A stretch of 64,000 bases of DNA, from positions 3,659,001 to 3,723,000 of the forward strand of contig NZ_CP049866.1 of assembly GCF_011300215.1 (NCBI RefSeq), written 5' to 3'. Under the pieces are notes generated by a model. The model was given only the letters and a program-made list of their open reading frames with translations. It was not told the origin of the DNA and did no database searches. Below, one piece after another: positions 29,968-39,766 of the stretch. The translations under genes and the position numbers were made by a program. This DNA is from Nocardioides piscis. GTDB taxonomy: Bacteria; Actinomycetota; Actinomycetes; Propionibacteriales; Nocardioidaceae. Positions within the stretch are counted from its first letter, which is position 1. Each line of letters starts with the position of its first letter.

Positions 29968-29997
29968 ACTTTACGGCGAGGGAGGCGACTGGGTCAA
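29968..29997 (-). promoter_or_regulatory. Housekeeping-type promoter for rplU-rpmA
   Basis: On the minus strand ttgacc (29997-29992), an 18-bp spacer and taaagt (29973-29968) fit the actinobacterial vegetative -35/-10 pattern. It lies between rne and rplU and would give a leader of about 90 nt. That leader can form gccactggctggc-type stems (29911-29925 area), but I recognise no known ribosomal-protein leader. Confidence 0.55.
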
Positions 29998-30030
29998 AAC
30001 GTCGACCCAGGAGCCGGTTCGCGACGCCGA

Positions 30031-33000
30031 TCAGCGCTTGCGCGCGCCCCTCTTCTTGATCGGCACGTGCTCCACGTGGGGGGTGTCGTCGGCAGAGCCG
30101 GCGTGGTCGAGGCCGAGCTCTCCCTGCGCGCTTGCCGGCAGGCCGGCGGTGCTGTCGGGCTGAGCGCCTGCACCGTCGACCGACGCCGGGACGACCGGCG
30201 GACCAGCGGGGCGGGTCGCCGAACGACGGCGCGTGCGGGTCACGACTCGCGGCTTCTCCGGCTCCGCCGGCGCCACCGGCCCAGCAGCCCCCGCGGCTCC
30301 TTTGGGCGACTCCTCGACCGGGACCTCCTCGGCGGGCACCTCCTCGGCCGGCACGACGTCGGCTGCCGCAGCAGGCGTCTCGGTCGACTGAGCGGGCGGT
30401 GGGGACTCCGGTGACGCTTCCTCGACGAGGACGTCGACGGACGGCGTGTCCTTCGTGGTCGGCTCGTCAGGGGTCGCCGGCGCTCCCGGGGTCTCGACCT
30501 CGGGCGCGGTGTCCGCAGGCTTCTCCGAACGCGGCATGGCCGCCACGTCGGCCGGCGACGGAGTCGCCGCCGAGCCACCGGATGGCGAGGGTGAGCCGCC
30601 GTCGCCGCGCCCACGGCCTCGGCTGCGTCGACCACCGCCACTGCGACGGTCGTCGTCGTCCTCGCCCTTGGGCTCCACGGGCTCGGCAGTCACGACGACT
30701 CCGCGGCCCTGGCAGTGCTGGCAGTCGGTGCTGAAGGCCTCCAGCAGGCCGGTGCCGATGCGCTTGCGGGTCATCTGGACCAGGCCCAGCGAGGTGACCT
30801 CGGCCACCTGGTGGCGGGTGCGGTCCCGTCCGAGGCACTCCACCAGTCGACGAACGACCAGGTCTCGGTTGGACTCCAGCACCATGTCGATGAAGTCGAC
30901 GACGATGATGCCGCCGATGTCACGCAGGCGGAGCTGGCGAACGATCTCCTCGGCCGCCTCGAGGTTGTTCTTGGTGACCGTCTCCTCGAGGTTGCCGCCG
31001 GAGCCGGTGAACTTGCCGGTGTTGACGTCGACGACGGTCATCGCCTCGGTGCGGTCGATGACCAGCGAGCCACCCGAGGGCAGCCAGACCTTGCGGTCGA
31101 GTCCCTTGGCGATCTGCTCCTCGATGCGGTGCGCGGCGAAGACGTCCTTGCCGCTGGCCCGACCTTCGGTGGCGGGCTCGAACTTCTCGAGCCGGTCCTG
31201 CAGGTCGGGGGCGACCTGGGCGACGTAGTCCTGGACGGTGCTCCACGCGTCGTCGCCCTCGATGACGAGCTTGGCGAAGTCCTCGGTGAAGAGGTCGCGC
31301 ACGACCTTGAGGGTCAGGTCGGGCTCGCCGTACAGCAGCTGCGGGGCGCCACCCTTGGTCTTGGCCTCGATGGCCTCCCAGCGTGCCTTGAGCCGCTCCA
31401 CGTCCTGCGTGAGCTCCTCCTCGCTGGCCCCCTCGGCAGCGGTGCGCACGATCACGCCCGCCGTGTCCGGGACGATCTCCTTGAGCAGCGACTTGAGGCG
31501 GTTGCGCTCGGTGTCGGGCAGCTTGCGCGAGATCCCGCTGGTGGTGCCGTCGGGCACGTAGACCAGGAACCGACCGGCCAGGCTGACCTGGGAGGTGAGT
31601 CGGGCGCCCTTGTGGCCGACCGGGTCCTTGGTGACCTGGACGAGGATCGGCTGACCGCTCGAGAGGACCGACTCGATCTTGCGGGCCTGTCCGTCCTTGT
31701 GGCCGAGCGCGGCCCAGTTGACCTCACCGGCATAGAGCACCGCGTTGCGGCCCTTGCCGATGTCGATGAAGGCGGCCTCCATCGAGGGAAGGACGTTCTG
31801 CACGCGGCCGAGGTAGACGTTGCCGATCAGCGAGGTCTGGGACTCGCGGGCGACGTAGTGCTCGACGAGCACCTTGTCCTCCAGGACGGCGATCTGGGTC
31901 AGGTCCTTGCGCTGGCGGATCACCATCACCCGGTCGACGGCCTCACGGCGGGCGAGGAACTCGGCCTCGCTGACGATGGGGGCGCGGCGTCGCCCGGCTT
32001 CACGGCCGTCGCGACGCCGCTGCTTCTTGGCCTCCAGCCGAGTGGATCCGGCGATGGCGGTGATCTGGTCCTCTGCCGCACGCCGGCTGCGGACGCGGGT
32101 CACCGTGTTGGCGTCGTCCTCGCCCTCGTCGGCACCGTCCTCGCCCGTACGGCGACGGCGGCGGCGACGACGTGAGGTGCCCTCGCCGGCCTCGCCCTGC
32201 TCGCCGTCCGTCTCGGTCGCAGCGTCGTCGGTCTGGTCCTCGGCGTCCGACTCGTTGTCGGTCTCCCCCGAGCCATCGCCCTGGGAGTCCCCACCCTTGC
32301 GACGGCGACGCCCACCACGTCGGCGGCGACGGCGTGCCGGGCCGGTGCCGTCGCTGGCTTCGCCGGCGTCGCCATCCTCGTCGGACTCGTCGGACTCGTC
32401 GGACTCGTCGGTCTCGTCGCTCACCTGAGCCGGCGGGTCGCCCGCGTCCGGCGTCGCTGTCGCCGACTTCTTGGTGGCCGACTTCTTGGCCGGCTTCTTC
32501 TTCGCAGGCTTGGGCGTCTCTTCGGCCGTCTCGACGGTCGTCTCGTCAGTGTTCTCGTCGGTGCTCTCGTCGGTCGTCTCGTCGGCGACCGGTTCGACCG
32601 CGGCGGTCTTGGCCGCCGGACGCCGGCGGCGCGTGGTCACGGCAGGCGGCTGGAAGAGCGGGACGGGAGCGCCGGTCGGGGGCGCGTCCGCTGCCTCGGA
32701 GCCGTCGGGCTCGACGGCAGTCGCGGACGTGGCGTCGGTCGGCACGTCGACCGTCGCGGCCTTCTTGGCGGTGCGCCGGGATGCGGTCTTCTTCGCGACA
32801 GGCTTGTCGGTCGATGCCTCGTCGGCGCTCGGCCTGGCCGCTGCCTTCTTGGCGGTGGCCCTCTTGGCGGCAGCCTTCTTGGCAGGCGGAGCCGGCTCGC
32901 CGTCGACCGCCTCGTCGGGTGTCGACGCTGGCTTCTCGGCCGCGGCCTTCTTGGCGGTCGACCGCGTCCGCGTGGTCTTCTTCACCACAGGCGCCGCTGG

Positions 33001-33204
33001 CGCCTCGGCAGGCGCGGCCTCGCTGGGCTCAGCCGTCGGCGCGGCAGCCGCGGCGGGCTCTGCAGTGGCCTCGGTGGTGGGCGCCGTCGCGGTCTTGCGT
33101 GCGGCCGTCTTGCGCGTCGTCCTCTTCACGACGGGGGCGGTGGCTGCCGGGGACTCCGCGGCGCTGCCCTGGTCCTGGGTCTCGTTCGGGTTGTCGTCGA
33201 GCAT
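30031..33204 (-). CDS. rne: Ribonuclease E/G
   Basis: A 1057-aa endoribonuclease for mRNA decay and rRNA processing. Residues about 1-400 are low-complexity: Lys/Ala/Thr segments (AKKATA-like), acidic runs (DETDESTDENTDET, DETDESDESDESDEDGD) and Arg-rich patches (RRRRRRGGRRRR). The catalytic part begins about 425: S1 domain (LIGNVYLGRVQNVLPSMEAAFIDIG), active-site Asp region (VVDVNTGKF near 725; GGIIVVDFIDM), and the Zn-link CQHCQG near 828. The 230-residue tail is again disordered. Disordered flanks on both sides are usual for actinobacterial RNase E and are likely degradosome or RNA-binding surfaces. Confidence 0.96.
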   Translation of the reverse strand: MLDDNPNETQDQGSAAESPAATAPVVKRTTRKTAARKTATAPTTEATAEPAAAAAPTAEPSEAAPAEAPAAPVVKKTTRTRSTAKKAAAEKPASTPDEAVDGEPAPPAKKAAAKRATAKKAAARPSADEASTDKPVAKKTASRRTAKKAATVDVPTDATSATAVEPDGSEAADAPPTGAPVPLFQPPAVTTRRRRPAAKTAAVEPVADETTDESTDENTDETTVETAEETPKPAKKKPAKKSATKKSATATPDAGDPPAQVSDETDESDESDESDEDGDAGEASDGTGPARRRRRRGGRRRRKGGDSQGDGSGETDNESDAEDQTDDAATETDGEQGEAGEGTSRRRRRRRRTGEDGADEGEDDANTVTRVRSRRAAEDQITAIAGSTRLEAKKQRRRDGREAGRRRAPIVSEAEFLARREAVDRVMVIRQRKDLTQIAVLEDKVLVEHYVARESQTSLIGNVYLGRVQNVLPSMEAAFIDIGKGRNAVLYAGEVNWAALGHKDGQARKIESVLSSGQPILVQVTKDPVGHKGARLTSQVSLAGRFLVYVPDGTTSGISRKLPDTERNRLKSLLKEIVPDTAGVIVRTAAEGASEEELTQDVERLKARWEAIEAKTKGGAPQLLYGEPDLTLKVVRDLFTEDFAKLVIEGDDAWSTVQDYVAQVAPDLQDRLEKFEPATEGRASGKDVFAAHRIEEQIAKGLDRKVWLPSGGSLVIDRTEAMTVVDVNTGKFTGSGGNLEETVTKNNLEAAEEIVRQLRLRDIGGIIVVDFIDMVLESNRDLVVRRLVECLGRDRTRHQVAEVTSLGLVQMTRKRIGTGLLEAFSTDCQHCQGRGVVVTAEPVEPKGEDDDDRRSGGGRRSRGRGRGDGGSPSPSGGSAATPSPADVAAMPRSEKPADTAPEVETPGAPATPDEPTTKDTPSVDVLVEEASPESPPPAQSTETPAAAADVVPAEEVPAEEVPVEESPKGAAGAAGPVAPAEPEKPRVVTRTRRRSATRPAGPPVVPASVDGAGAQPDSTAGLPASAQGELGLDHAGSADDTPHVEHVPIKKRGARKR

Positions 33205-33568
33205 GTCGCTCTCCTCGCCGGCGCCGGATCAGCTCCGGGGCCGTGTCGGCGCCTCGAGACCCGGGAGGATGCTCGGACGCAAAGCCTTCGTGTGGCGGCG
33301 ACACCCTCCGCGTGTGCGTCACCTGATGCGTGTCGGCCACCGTTCCGCGGTCGCTGGGCTGTGCGTGTGCATCCCTGTCACTGATGCACGAGCCGCGTCG
33401 CGGAACTGGTGTCGACCTTCATCCGGTGTGCCTGACCTTGAGGGGGCCAGGCGAGAACGTCGTCGGCTCGGCGTGCCTGGCGGACCAACCACGTCGAACG
33501 TGGCGAGTATCGCACACCTGCCCGGTGATCCCGGCACCGTGAGAATCGTCGGCGCGGGTCGGCATACG
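33205..33568. other. 364-bp gap: rne leader, no gene seen
   Basis: No credible coding sequence on either strand. It should hold the rne promoter and a 5' leader; RNase E leaders are commonly autoregulatory. I see a ccacgt-cga-acgtgg inverted repeat near 33498-33512, but no clear -35/-10 pair. Confidence 0.5.
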
Positions 33569-34282
33569 TCAGACGAGCGGGTCGCCGATCTCGCCGGACT
33601 CCTCGAGCGGACCTTGCGCAAGCCTGGTCATGAGGGGCGCCTGCCCCAGGGCCGTGCCGGAGACGGCCGTCAGGGCAGTGAGCACGTCGTCGGGGCGTAC
33701 GGCGGGCACACCGTGGCGCAGCACCAGCTCCAGCGCCGTCCCCTCCCGCTGCTGGGACGCCGCCACGGACAGCGACAGCACGGCCGCGCGGGCGTCGAAC
33801 TCGCGCAGGCCCTTCTTGGTCATCCGCTCCACCAGCACCTCGTCGGCGGTCAGGAACATCGAGACGGCTGTCGTCACGGCCGTCGGGGGCGTGGAGACGT
33901 CGATGCGCCACCGGCTGGCCTCGAGCCGGTCGGCGAGCGACCCGCCGGGCGACTCGACCACGTCGAGCACGTCGAGGCCGGGCGGCAGCGCCTCGTCGAG
34001 CAAGGTGTGGACCTCGGCCGGGACCAGCACCTGCGCCAGCGCGATCTCGAGGTATTCGGCCTCGCTGGCCGAGCCCGTGGGGGCGGCGCCGGCATAGGAG
34101 ATCCGAGGGTGGGGGTTGAAGCCCGAGGAGTAGGCCATCGGGATGCGCGCACGGAACACGGCGCGCTCGAAGGCGCGGCTGAAGTCGCGGTGGCTGGTGA
34201 AGCGGAGACGACCGCGCTTGGCGTAGCGCACACGAAGGCGCTGCACCGGGGGCGGTTGCTGGGGTGGGTCCTTGCGTGCCAT
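33569..34282 (-). CDS. TIGR03936 family radical-SAM-associated protein (DUF2344)
   Basis: A 237-aa DUF2344 protein of unknown biochemical role that normally accompanies the TIGR03960 radical SAM protein, either adjacent or fused. Diagnostic motifs: RLRVRYAKRGRLRFTSHRDFSRAFERA, MAYSSGFNPHPRISY and EAEYLEIAL. Here the partner gene lies 18 kb away at 52297-54252, on the same strand. The order followed by rne is the usual one; the intervening block is therefore an insertion or rearrangement. Confidence 0.93.
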   Translation of the reverse strand: MARKDPPQQPPPVQRLRVRYAKRGRLRFTSHRDFSRAFERAVFRARIPMAYSSGFNPHPRISYAGAAPTGSASEAEYLEIALAQVLVPAEVHTLLDEALPPGLDVLDVVESPGGSLADRLEASRWRIDVSTPPTAVTTAVSMFLTADEVLVERMTKKGLREFDARAAVLSLSVAASQQREGTALELVLRHGVPAVRPDDVLTALTAVSGTALGQAPLMTRLAQGPLEESGEIGDPLV

Positions 34283-34362
34283 GGCGGCTCAGGCTAGCTG
34301 CGGGCCGGCGCAGTCACGCGCGCGGCCCGATGGTGGCCGTGGAGCGCCCACGCATCGGCGAG

Positions 34363-36267
34363 TCAGCTCGGCCTCCGCACGGCGACCGCAACGGACCAGT
34401 CCGGGCGGTCCACCACGTGCCAGTCAGCGCTGGAGAACTGTGCGGGGTTGAACTCGGCATCCCACATGGCCCACCTCTTGCCGTCCTGCACCTTGCCCAG
34501 CACAAAGACGTCGATCGGGCCGAACGCGGTGTCCCGGGTGGCATCGGAGAACTCGTCCTGAGAGCTGATCGTCGTGAGCCGGCGCAGTTCCGCCATCCGG
34601 TCGTCGAAACGCACCAAGGTGCCCGCCGACGTCCGATCCACTCCCATGTAGGCACGCCAGGGCAGGAACGAGAAGAGCCGTTCGTCGCCGGCCAAGGTGT
34701 GCGGCCGGGCGTCCTTCCCCACCACCGTGCTGACCTCCCGGCGGATCTCCTCCACCGGGAGGCACGGAACCTCGGGGAGAGCCCCGATGTACTTCGGATA
34801 GGTGCAGTCCGGCAGCGGCTCCATGTGGGCCATGGACGCGTAGTTGCGTGCCTCATCGGGCCCGATCACGGGCCGCGGTCGCCACTCCTGCCAGTAGGTG
34901 AAGCCGCCGAACAGCAGGACCAGAGCAGTAAGCACGAGTCCAAGCCCGCGCGCCTCCTCTCGAAGGTCGCCCCTGTCCAATGCCCAGGAGAGCAGCAGTG
35001 ACAGCACCAGGATGCCCGCCGCCGCCAGGAGGTATCCGTTGAGGCGAGCCACGTAGAAGAACATCGTCGTGTGCCCCGTCAAGACGAAGCGCACACCGAA
35101 CACCAGCCAGAATATGTATCCGCCCGCCACGAGATGGAGGAGCGGCCGGGCCCACTGCGCTGTGGCACGGACCAGGAAAAGGCCGACGAGCCCGATCAGC
35201 TGCAGCGTCCCGATGAACCCGGACGTCAAGAAGGGGAAGCTCGAGTCGGTGATCTCCGGCGTCACGAAGAGGTCGCTCACGGCCTGCCCGGCGTCCCGGG
35301 TCAAGAGAGCCCAGCCGAACGGCACGACGTAGGGGGACGCCACGACAAGGGCGACGAGGATCGTCGCCAGCACGTGGCGCAGGTAGCCTCGTCGGTCTTC
35401 GGAGCGCCGCCAGCCGGCGAACATCACCAGGAGCAGCCCGAACGCTCCGAAGGTGAGCCACCCGTGGTAGGTCAGCACGAGCAGGCCCCCGATCACCCCC
35501 GCTGGGAGCCAGTGCAGGCGCAAGCGGACCGACTCGGTGAACGTGGCGACGGCCCATGGCGCGAACACCACCAGCACTGCAACCGCGAACGGCTTGAGCG
35601 GCACGCCATAGACGGGCAGCACGATGATCGAGCAGAGCAGGGCGACCGGTCCCCCGACCAGCCGTCGCCACATCAGGTAGCCGAGCACCAGCGAGAAGGA
35701 GATCAGCAGCACCTCGGCCGGCCCGACGAGGCGCCACGCAGGGTAGTCCAGGACGGCAGAGGCGCGGCCAATCAGCCAAGGGAAGAGCGGTGGGTACTCA
35801 GAAGGCAGGTCGTCCACGAACGTGTCGCTCGACCACATGGAGACTGAGTACTTGGTCGCGGACGCCGTCGTCCGGCCGTTGTCGCTCTGCAACCCGGCAA
35901 AGCCGAACGGCGTTCCGGTGAGTGCGACCTGAAGGGCGAACGCGACCCAGGCCCCCGAGACACCGGCGGCGACTGCGCTGGCCATTTCCTCGGCGCGCCA
36001 AGACGCGGTCGCCCAGCCCCCGGCCACGACCAGCACCGCGAGCACGGCCACCGGGAGGAACGCCCCCTGCTCGGTCATGGGGTCGAGGTCCAGCTGTCGT
36101 GCCAGCAGCATGGCGAGGGGGGCACAAACGATCCACACCATGAGTGCGACTGCCGTCGGCGAGACGAGGCGCTCTCGCCACGTCCTCCTAGCCGCGGCCC
36201 GCGCCCTGATCGGGCGCACACCAAGCCTTCGTCCGCGCATCGGCGATCGGCCCAGTTCCGTCTTCAC
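34363..36267 (-). CDS. AftA-like arabinofuranosyltransferase, polytopic membrane protein
   Basis: A 634-aa membrane protein with about 12 hydrophobic helices and a soluble C-terminal domain of about 180 residues. The first extracytoplasmic loop has QSDNGRTTASATKYSV and DDLPSEYPPLFPWLIGRAS, resembling galactan 5-O-arabinofuranosyltransferase AftA (GT85, GT-C fold, lipid-linked sugar donor). The C-terminal part (FSDATRDTAFGPIDVFVLGK) fits the AftA C-domain. It starts at GTG 36267, or at ATG 36240. It heads the minus side of the polysaccharide island. The acceptor in this organism is unknown. Confidence 0.75.
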   Translation of the reverse strand: MKTELGRSPMRGRRLGVRPIRARAAARRTWRERLVSPTAVALMVWIVCAPLAMLLARQLDLDPMTEQGAFLPVAVLAVLVVAGGWATASWRAEEMASAVAAGVSGAWVAFALQVALTGTPFGFAGLQSDNGRTTASATKYSVSMWSSDTFVDDLPSEYPPLFPWLIGRASAVLDYPAWRLVGPAEVLLISFSLVLGYLMWRRLVGGPVALLCSIIVLPVYGVPLKPFAVAVLVVFAPWAVATFTESVRLRLHWLPAGVIGGLLVLTYHGWLTFGAFGLLLVMFAGWRRSEDRRGYLRHVLATILVALVVASPYVVPFGWALLTRDAGQAVSDLFVTPEITDSSFPFLTSGFIGTLQLIGLVGLFLVRATAQWARPLLHLVAGGYIFWLVFGVRFVLTGHTTMFFYVARLNGYLLAAAGILVLSLLLSWALDRGDLREEARGLGLVLTALVLLFGGFTYWQEWRPRPVIGPDEARNYASMAHMEPLPDCTYPKYIGALPEVPCLPVEEIRREVSTVVGKDARPHTLAGDERLFSFLPWRAYMGVDRTSAGTLVRFDDRMAELRRLTTISSQDEFSDATRDTAFGPIDVFVLGKVQDGKRWAMWDAEFNPAQFSSADWHVVDRPDWSVAVAVRRPS

Positions 36268-36364
36268 ATGTCCCCTCGCGTGCTGTCTGCCTCCCGTGTC
36301 GCACGACTCTAGTCAAGTGCCCCGGGCAACCGCGGACCATCTTCCTCTGTCTCGAACGTGGCCG

Positions 36365-37332
36365 ATGAAGGACCTCGCCATCTCTCCGCATGTGGATGCG
36401 AGGGGGATGTCGGTTACCGTCCTGCCGGTGCCGACCGAACAGCCCCGCATCACCTTTGCGATTCCTTACTACCGAGGTCGCGACTACCTGCGCGAAGCGG
36501 TGCAGAGCGTGCGCAGGCAGACCGTCTGCGACTGGCTGCTCCTGGTCGTCGACGACCGGGGCCCAGAGCCCGCGGACGAAGTCATCGCCGAGTTCGACGA
36601 CCCTCGGATCACGCTCGTCCGCAACGAGCGCAACCTCGGCCTGGCCGGCAACTGGAACGAGTGCGTCCGGCTCGCCACCACGCCCTACGTCACGATCCTG
36701 CATGGCGACGACCGACTGCTGCCGGAGTACGCCGAGCGCGTGCTCGCGGCGGCCGAGCGGGAACCCGGCGTCACGGCGCTGTTCACCGATGCCGTCAACA
36801 TCGATGGCCACGGCGCGCCGACCCGCACGATGGCTGACGTCGTCAAGGGACTGCTCCCCCGCCGCAAGGAAGACCACCTGCTGGTCGGCGACGACGACCT
36901 CGCAGCGCTGCTCGCGGGCAACTACATCGTCTGCCCGACGATGTGCTTGCGCCGCGACGTGGTCGGTCCCGCACCGTTCGACGCCACGTTGCGCTTCGTC
37001 CCCGACTGGGAGTTCACGACGCGCGCGCTCATGGAGGGGGGCGGCTGTTCGCCATCCGCACGCCGCTGCTGGAGTATCGCCGCCACGGCGGCAGCGAGAC
37101 GTCACTGCAGACCCAGGACGCGACCCGGTTCGTTGAGGAGATCGCGCTCCTCCGGGCACGGGCGGCCGAACTCGGACCGATGGGCTGGACGGCCTCAGCC
37201 AGGTCGGCGCGGCGCCGGATCACTGTGAGGGGACATCTCTTGGTGCTCGCAGCCCTCGACCTGGTGCACGGACAGGGAGCCGCCGGTCGCACCAAGTGGC
37301 GCGTGCTGAAGGACGACCTGCGCCGCCGCTGA
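36365..37332 (+). CDS. Glycosyltransferase family 2, one apparent frameshift
   Basis: A GT-A fold inverting glycosyltransferase, about 322 aa after repair. Motifs: ITFAIPYYRGRDYLREAVQSV (nucleotide-sugar side), LLVVDDRGPEP, RNERNLGLAGNWNEC and ILHGDDRLLP (DxD-like). The C-terminal part RLFAIRTPLLEYRRHGGSETS continues in another frame after the six-G run 37036-37041; one extra G restores the chain to the stop at 37332. ATG 36365 is used; ATG 36407 is an alternative. Divergent from the AftA-like gene. Sugar specificity is unknown. Confidence 0.87.
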
Positions 37333-37333
37333 C

Positions 37334-38569
37334 TCAAGCCTCAGTTGTCTCGACCGCGGGCTCGGGGTGCACGACCCGGATGCGCAACAGCGAGAGGAAC
37401 AGGCCGGCCATGATGGTCTGCGCACCGATGATCAGGCTCAGGACTGCCGGCATGACCCGGCGGACGCTGTCGGATGGGTCGAGAGCTCCGAAGTCGGAGC
37501 CGCCCCACCACACGAAGGAGACGACCAGCCAGATCAGGCCCAACACGAAGATCACGCCACCGGCGACGGTGATGTTCTCCAGGTTGAGTCGCCCCTGCAG
37601 CGTCCGGAACCGCGCGCTGGCCGGCAGGAAGCCCTCGTGGAGTGCATAGACCTTGGACAGCAGGAAGAACAACACCGCCTGGTAGCCGACCACGGCGATC
37701 GCCGAGGCATAGAGCATCGTTCCGATGTCGAGGCCGAAGTCACCGATTAAGACCGGCCCGGCCAGGAGCACGGCCGTGGCGATCAGGCCGATCGCAGTGA
37801 GCAGGAGACCGGGGTAGAAGAACACCCAGCGCGGGCTGTACAGCATCAGGAAGCGCAGGTGCCGCCAGCCGTCGCGCCAGCTGCGGAGGTGCGGCGGGCG
37901 GCTGCGACCGTCCTTGCGCAGCGTGGTCGGCACCTCGACGATGTTCAGGCCGGTGAGCGATGCCTTCACGACCATCTCGCTGGCGAACTCCATGCCCGTG
38001 GTGCGCAGGCTCAGGGCAGTGATGGACTCGCGGCGGAACGCGCGCAGACCGCAGTGGAAGTCCTTGACGGGGGCGTTGAAGAACAGCCGCCCGACCAGCG
38101 AGAGCACGGGGTTGCCGAGGTACTTGTGCAGCTTCGGCATGGCGCCGGGCTCGATGCCGCCGCGGAAGCGGTTGCCCATCACGAGGTCGGCACCGTCGCG
38201 CAGCTCGGCGACGAAGGGGCCGAGGCCCTCGAAGTCATAGCTGTCGTCGGCGTCGCCCATCGCGACATACGTGCCGCGAGCTGCCGCGATCCCGCCGATC
38301 AGCGCTGCGCCGTACCCCTTCTCAGAGACGTTGACGACCCGCGCGCCCTCCTCCTCGGCGATCTGCTGCGAACCGTCGGTCGAACCGTTGTCGGCAACGA
38401 TCACCTCACCGACGACGCCCGAGGTGGCGAGAAAGGTGCGGGCGTGCCGGATGCACACCGCGAGCGTCTCGCTCTCGTTGAGGCACGGCATCACGATCGA
38501 GAGCTCGATCTGGACAGCCTCGTCGGTCACGTGGTCGGGCAACTGGGTGGCGGGAGCACTGGCGGACAC
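37334..38569 (-). CDS. Glycosyltransferase family 2, DPM1/polyprenyl-phosphate type with C-terminal membrane helices
   Basis: About 411 aa. The cytoplasmic GT-A domain has LSIVMPCLNESETL, VIVADNGSTDGSQ and the metal-binding AMGDADDSYDF, followed by GNRFRGGI and the MPKLHKYLGN/RAFRRES region typical of dolichol/undecaprenyl-phosphate sugar synthases. Four C-terminal hydrophobic helices follow (from about residue 255), so it is a GT2 with a membrane anchor. It probably makes a polyprenyl-phosphate sugar donor for the GT-C enzymes nearby. The start is uncertain: GTG 38569 avoids overlap with the methyltransferase; GTG 38530 is also possible. Confidence 0.87.
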   Translation of the reverse strand: MSASAPATQLPDHVTDEAVQIELSIVMPCLNESETLAVCIRHARTFLATSGVVGEVIVADNGSTDGSQQIAEEEGARVVNVSEKGYGAALIGGIAAARGTYVAMGDADDSYDFEGLGPFVAELRDGADLVMGNRFRGGIEPGAMPKLHKYLGNPVLSLVGRLFFNAPVKDFHCGLRAFRRESITALSLRTTGMEFASEMVVKASLTGLNIVEVPTTLRKDGRSRPPHLRSWRDGWRHLRFLMLYSPRWVFFYPGLLLTAIGLIATAVLLAGPVLIGDFGLDIGTMLYASAIAVVGYQAVLFFLLSKVYALHEGFLPASARFRTLQGRLNLENITVAGGVIFVLGLIWLVVSFVWWGGSDFGALDPSDSVRRVMPAVLSLIIGAQTIMAGLFLSLLRIRVVHPEPAVETTEA

Positions 38570-38615
38570 CTCAGGAGGATAGGAGACAACGGCTTTCGAC
38601 GGGGAGCCGGGAGCG

Positions 38616-39614
38616 TCAGGCGCGCTCGAGGACCCACGCTGACTGGTCGCCGCGAGCGGTCGAGTTGAGCGCTCGCGCACGCTCGTTCCACGCATCGATC
38701 TGGGCCCTGGTGAACAGCGACTTCCGCTCGGAGACCATGTGTGACGTGGGCGCCATCAGTGGGATCCCACGTAGCACCTGCTCACTGGCCCAGAACTGCG
38801 ACGAGGTGGAGTCGTCGCGGGTCGTGACCACACGCAGTCCAACGCGCGCGGCCAGCGCATCCACACCTGCGCGCGACGGGATGGTGATGTGACGGGGGGC
38901 ATCCAGACCGTAGAAGGCGGAGCCGTAGGTCTCATAGGCCTCGCCTGAGACAGTGGGCATGCGGACGAGGAGCCTGCCGCCCGGAGCCAGCTTGGCCACG
39001 GCGGACTGAAGGCTGGCAGCCGGATCAGGCACGTGCTCAAGGCTGTGGTGGAACATGACGAGGTCGAAGGTGCCCTCGAGGTCGTCGAGACCTCGCCGCA
39101 CCAGCAGCGCGCCGTTGCTGAAGGTCCGATCGGCCGGCGCGAATGGGTCGACGCCCATCGGTCGCTCGACCCCAGCCAGCGCCAGGGCATAGATCATGAT
39201 TCCGGACCCGCAGCCGACATCGAGGACGCGAGTCTGCTTGCCATCGGACAAACCAGCGATGGCGATGCTCTCGAGCACCGTGACATAGCTGTGGAACTGT
39301 CGCATGCGCACGGCACGGCGTGCCGTCGACGCCAGGCGGGACGATCCGAAGAGTACCGAGCGTGCGACGGCCGAGGCGAACTGCCGCACGCCCGGCCGTC
39401 CGAGTGCGTCCTCGGGGTCGATGTCGACCGAGTAGTAGTCCTGCGGGTAGTAGCGGCCCAAATCATCCGGGATCTCGGGGAGCCATACCGTGCTGCAGTC
39501 GGGACAGGTGAGGTAGGTGAAGGTCTCGTCCCAGCCGAACATCATCTCCCGCACATCCATCGGATCTGCGCCCTCTCCGCGCGCGCAGAATGGACAGCTG
39601 GACGAATGTGACAT
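38616..39614 (-). CDS. Class I SAM-dependent methyltransferase with N-terminal zinc-ribbon-like CxxC pairs
   Basis: A 332-aa protein. The N-terminus has CPFC (about 8-11) and CPDC (about 37-40), a probable zinc ribbon. The SAM site is VLDVGCGSGIMIYALALAG (about 133-151), followed by FDLVMFHHSLEHVPDP (motif for methyltransferase_11/23 families) and LAPGGRLLVRMP. ATG 39614 has a good ribosome-binding site (agagga). It lies in the surface-polysaccharide island, so sugar or glycolipid O-methylation is a reasonable guess only. Confidence 0.9.
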   Translation of the reverse strand: MSHSSSCPFCARGEGADPMDVREMMFGWDETFTYLTCPDCSTVWLPEIPDDLGRYYPQDYYSVDIDPEDALGRPGVRQFASAVARSVLFGSSRLASTARRAVRMRQFHSYVTVLESIAIAGLSDGKQTRVLDVGCGSGIMIYALALAGVERPMGVDPFAPADRTFSNGALLVRRGLDDLEGTFDLVMFHHSLEHVPDPAASLQSAVAKLAPGGRLLVRMPTVSGEAYETYGSAFYGLDAPRHITIPSRAGVDALAARVGLRVVTTRDDSTSSQFWASEQVLRGIPLMAPTSHMVSERKSLFTRAQIDAWNERARALNSTARGDQSAWVLERA

Positions 39615-39766
39615 GTGGATCCTCTTCCCGCGACTGTGGACCCCGGGAGTGTAGGCCCGCCGTGCCCTTGGGGAGACCCGAGTCGGCGCCGACACGGCCC
39701 GAGTCACTAGTCTTTCCCCTTCCAGCAGCGCGACACGGCTCGATGAGAGGCACGGGACACAGACAC

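Noticed and set aside
32471..34297. 608-codon plus-strand open frame over the start of rne and the DUF2344 gene
   Set aside because: Antisense of the low-complexity rne region; no start signal and no recognisable domain.
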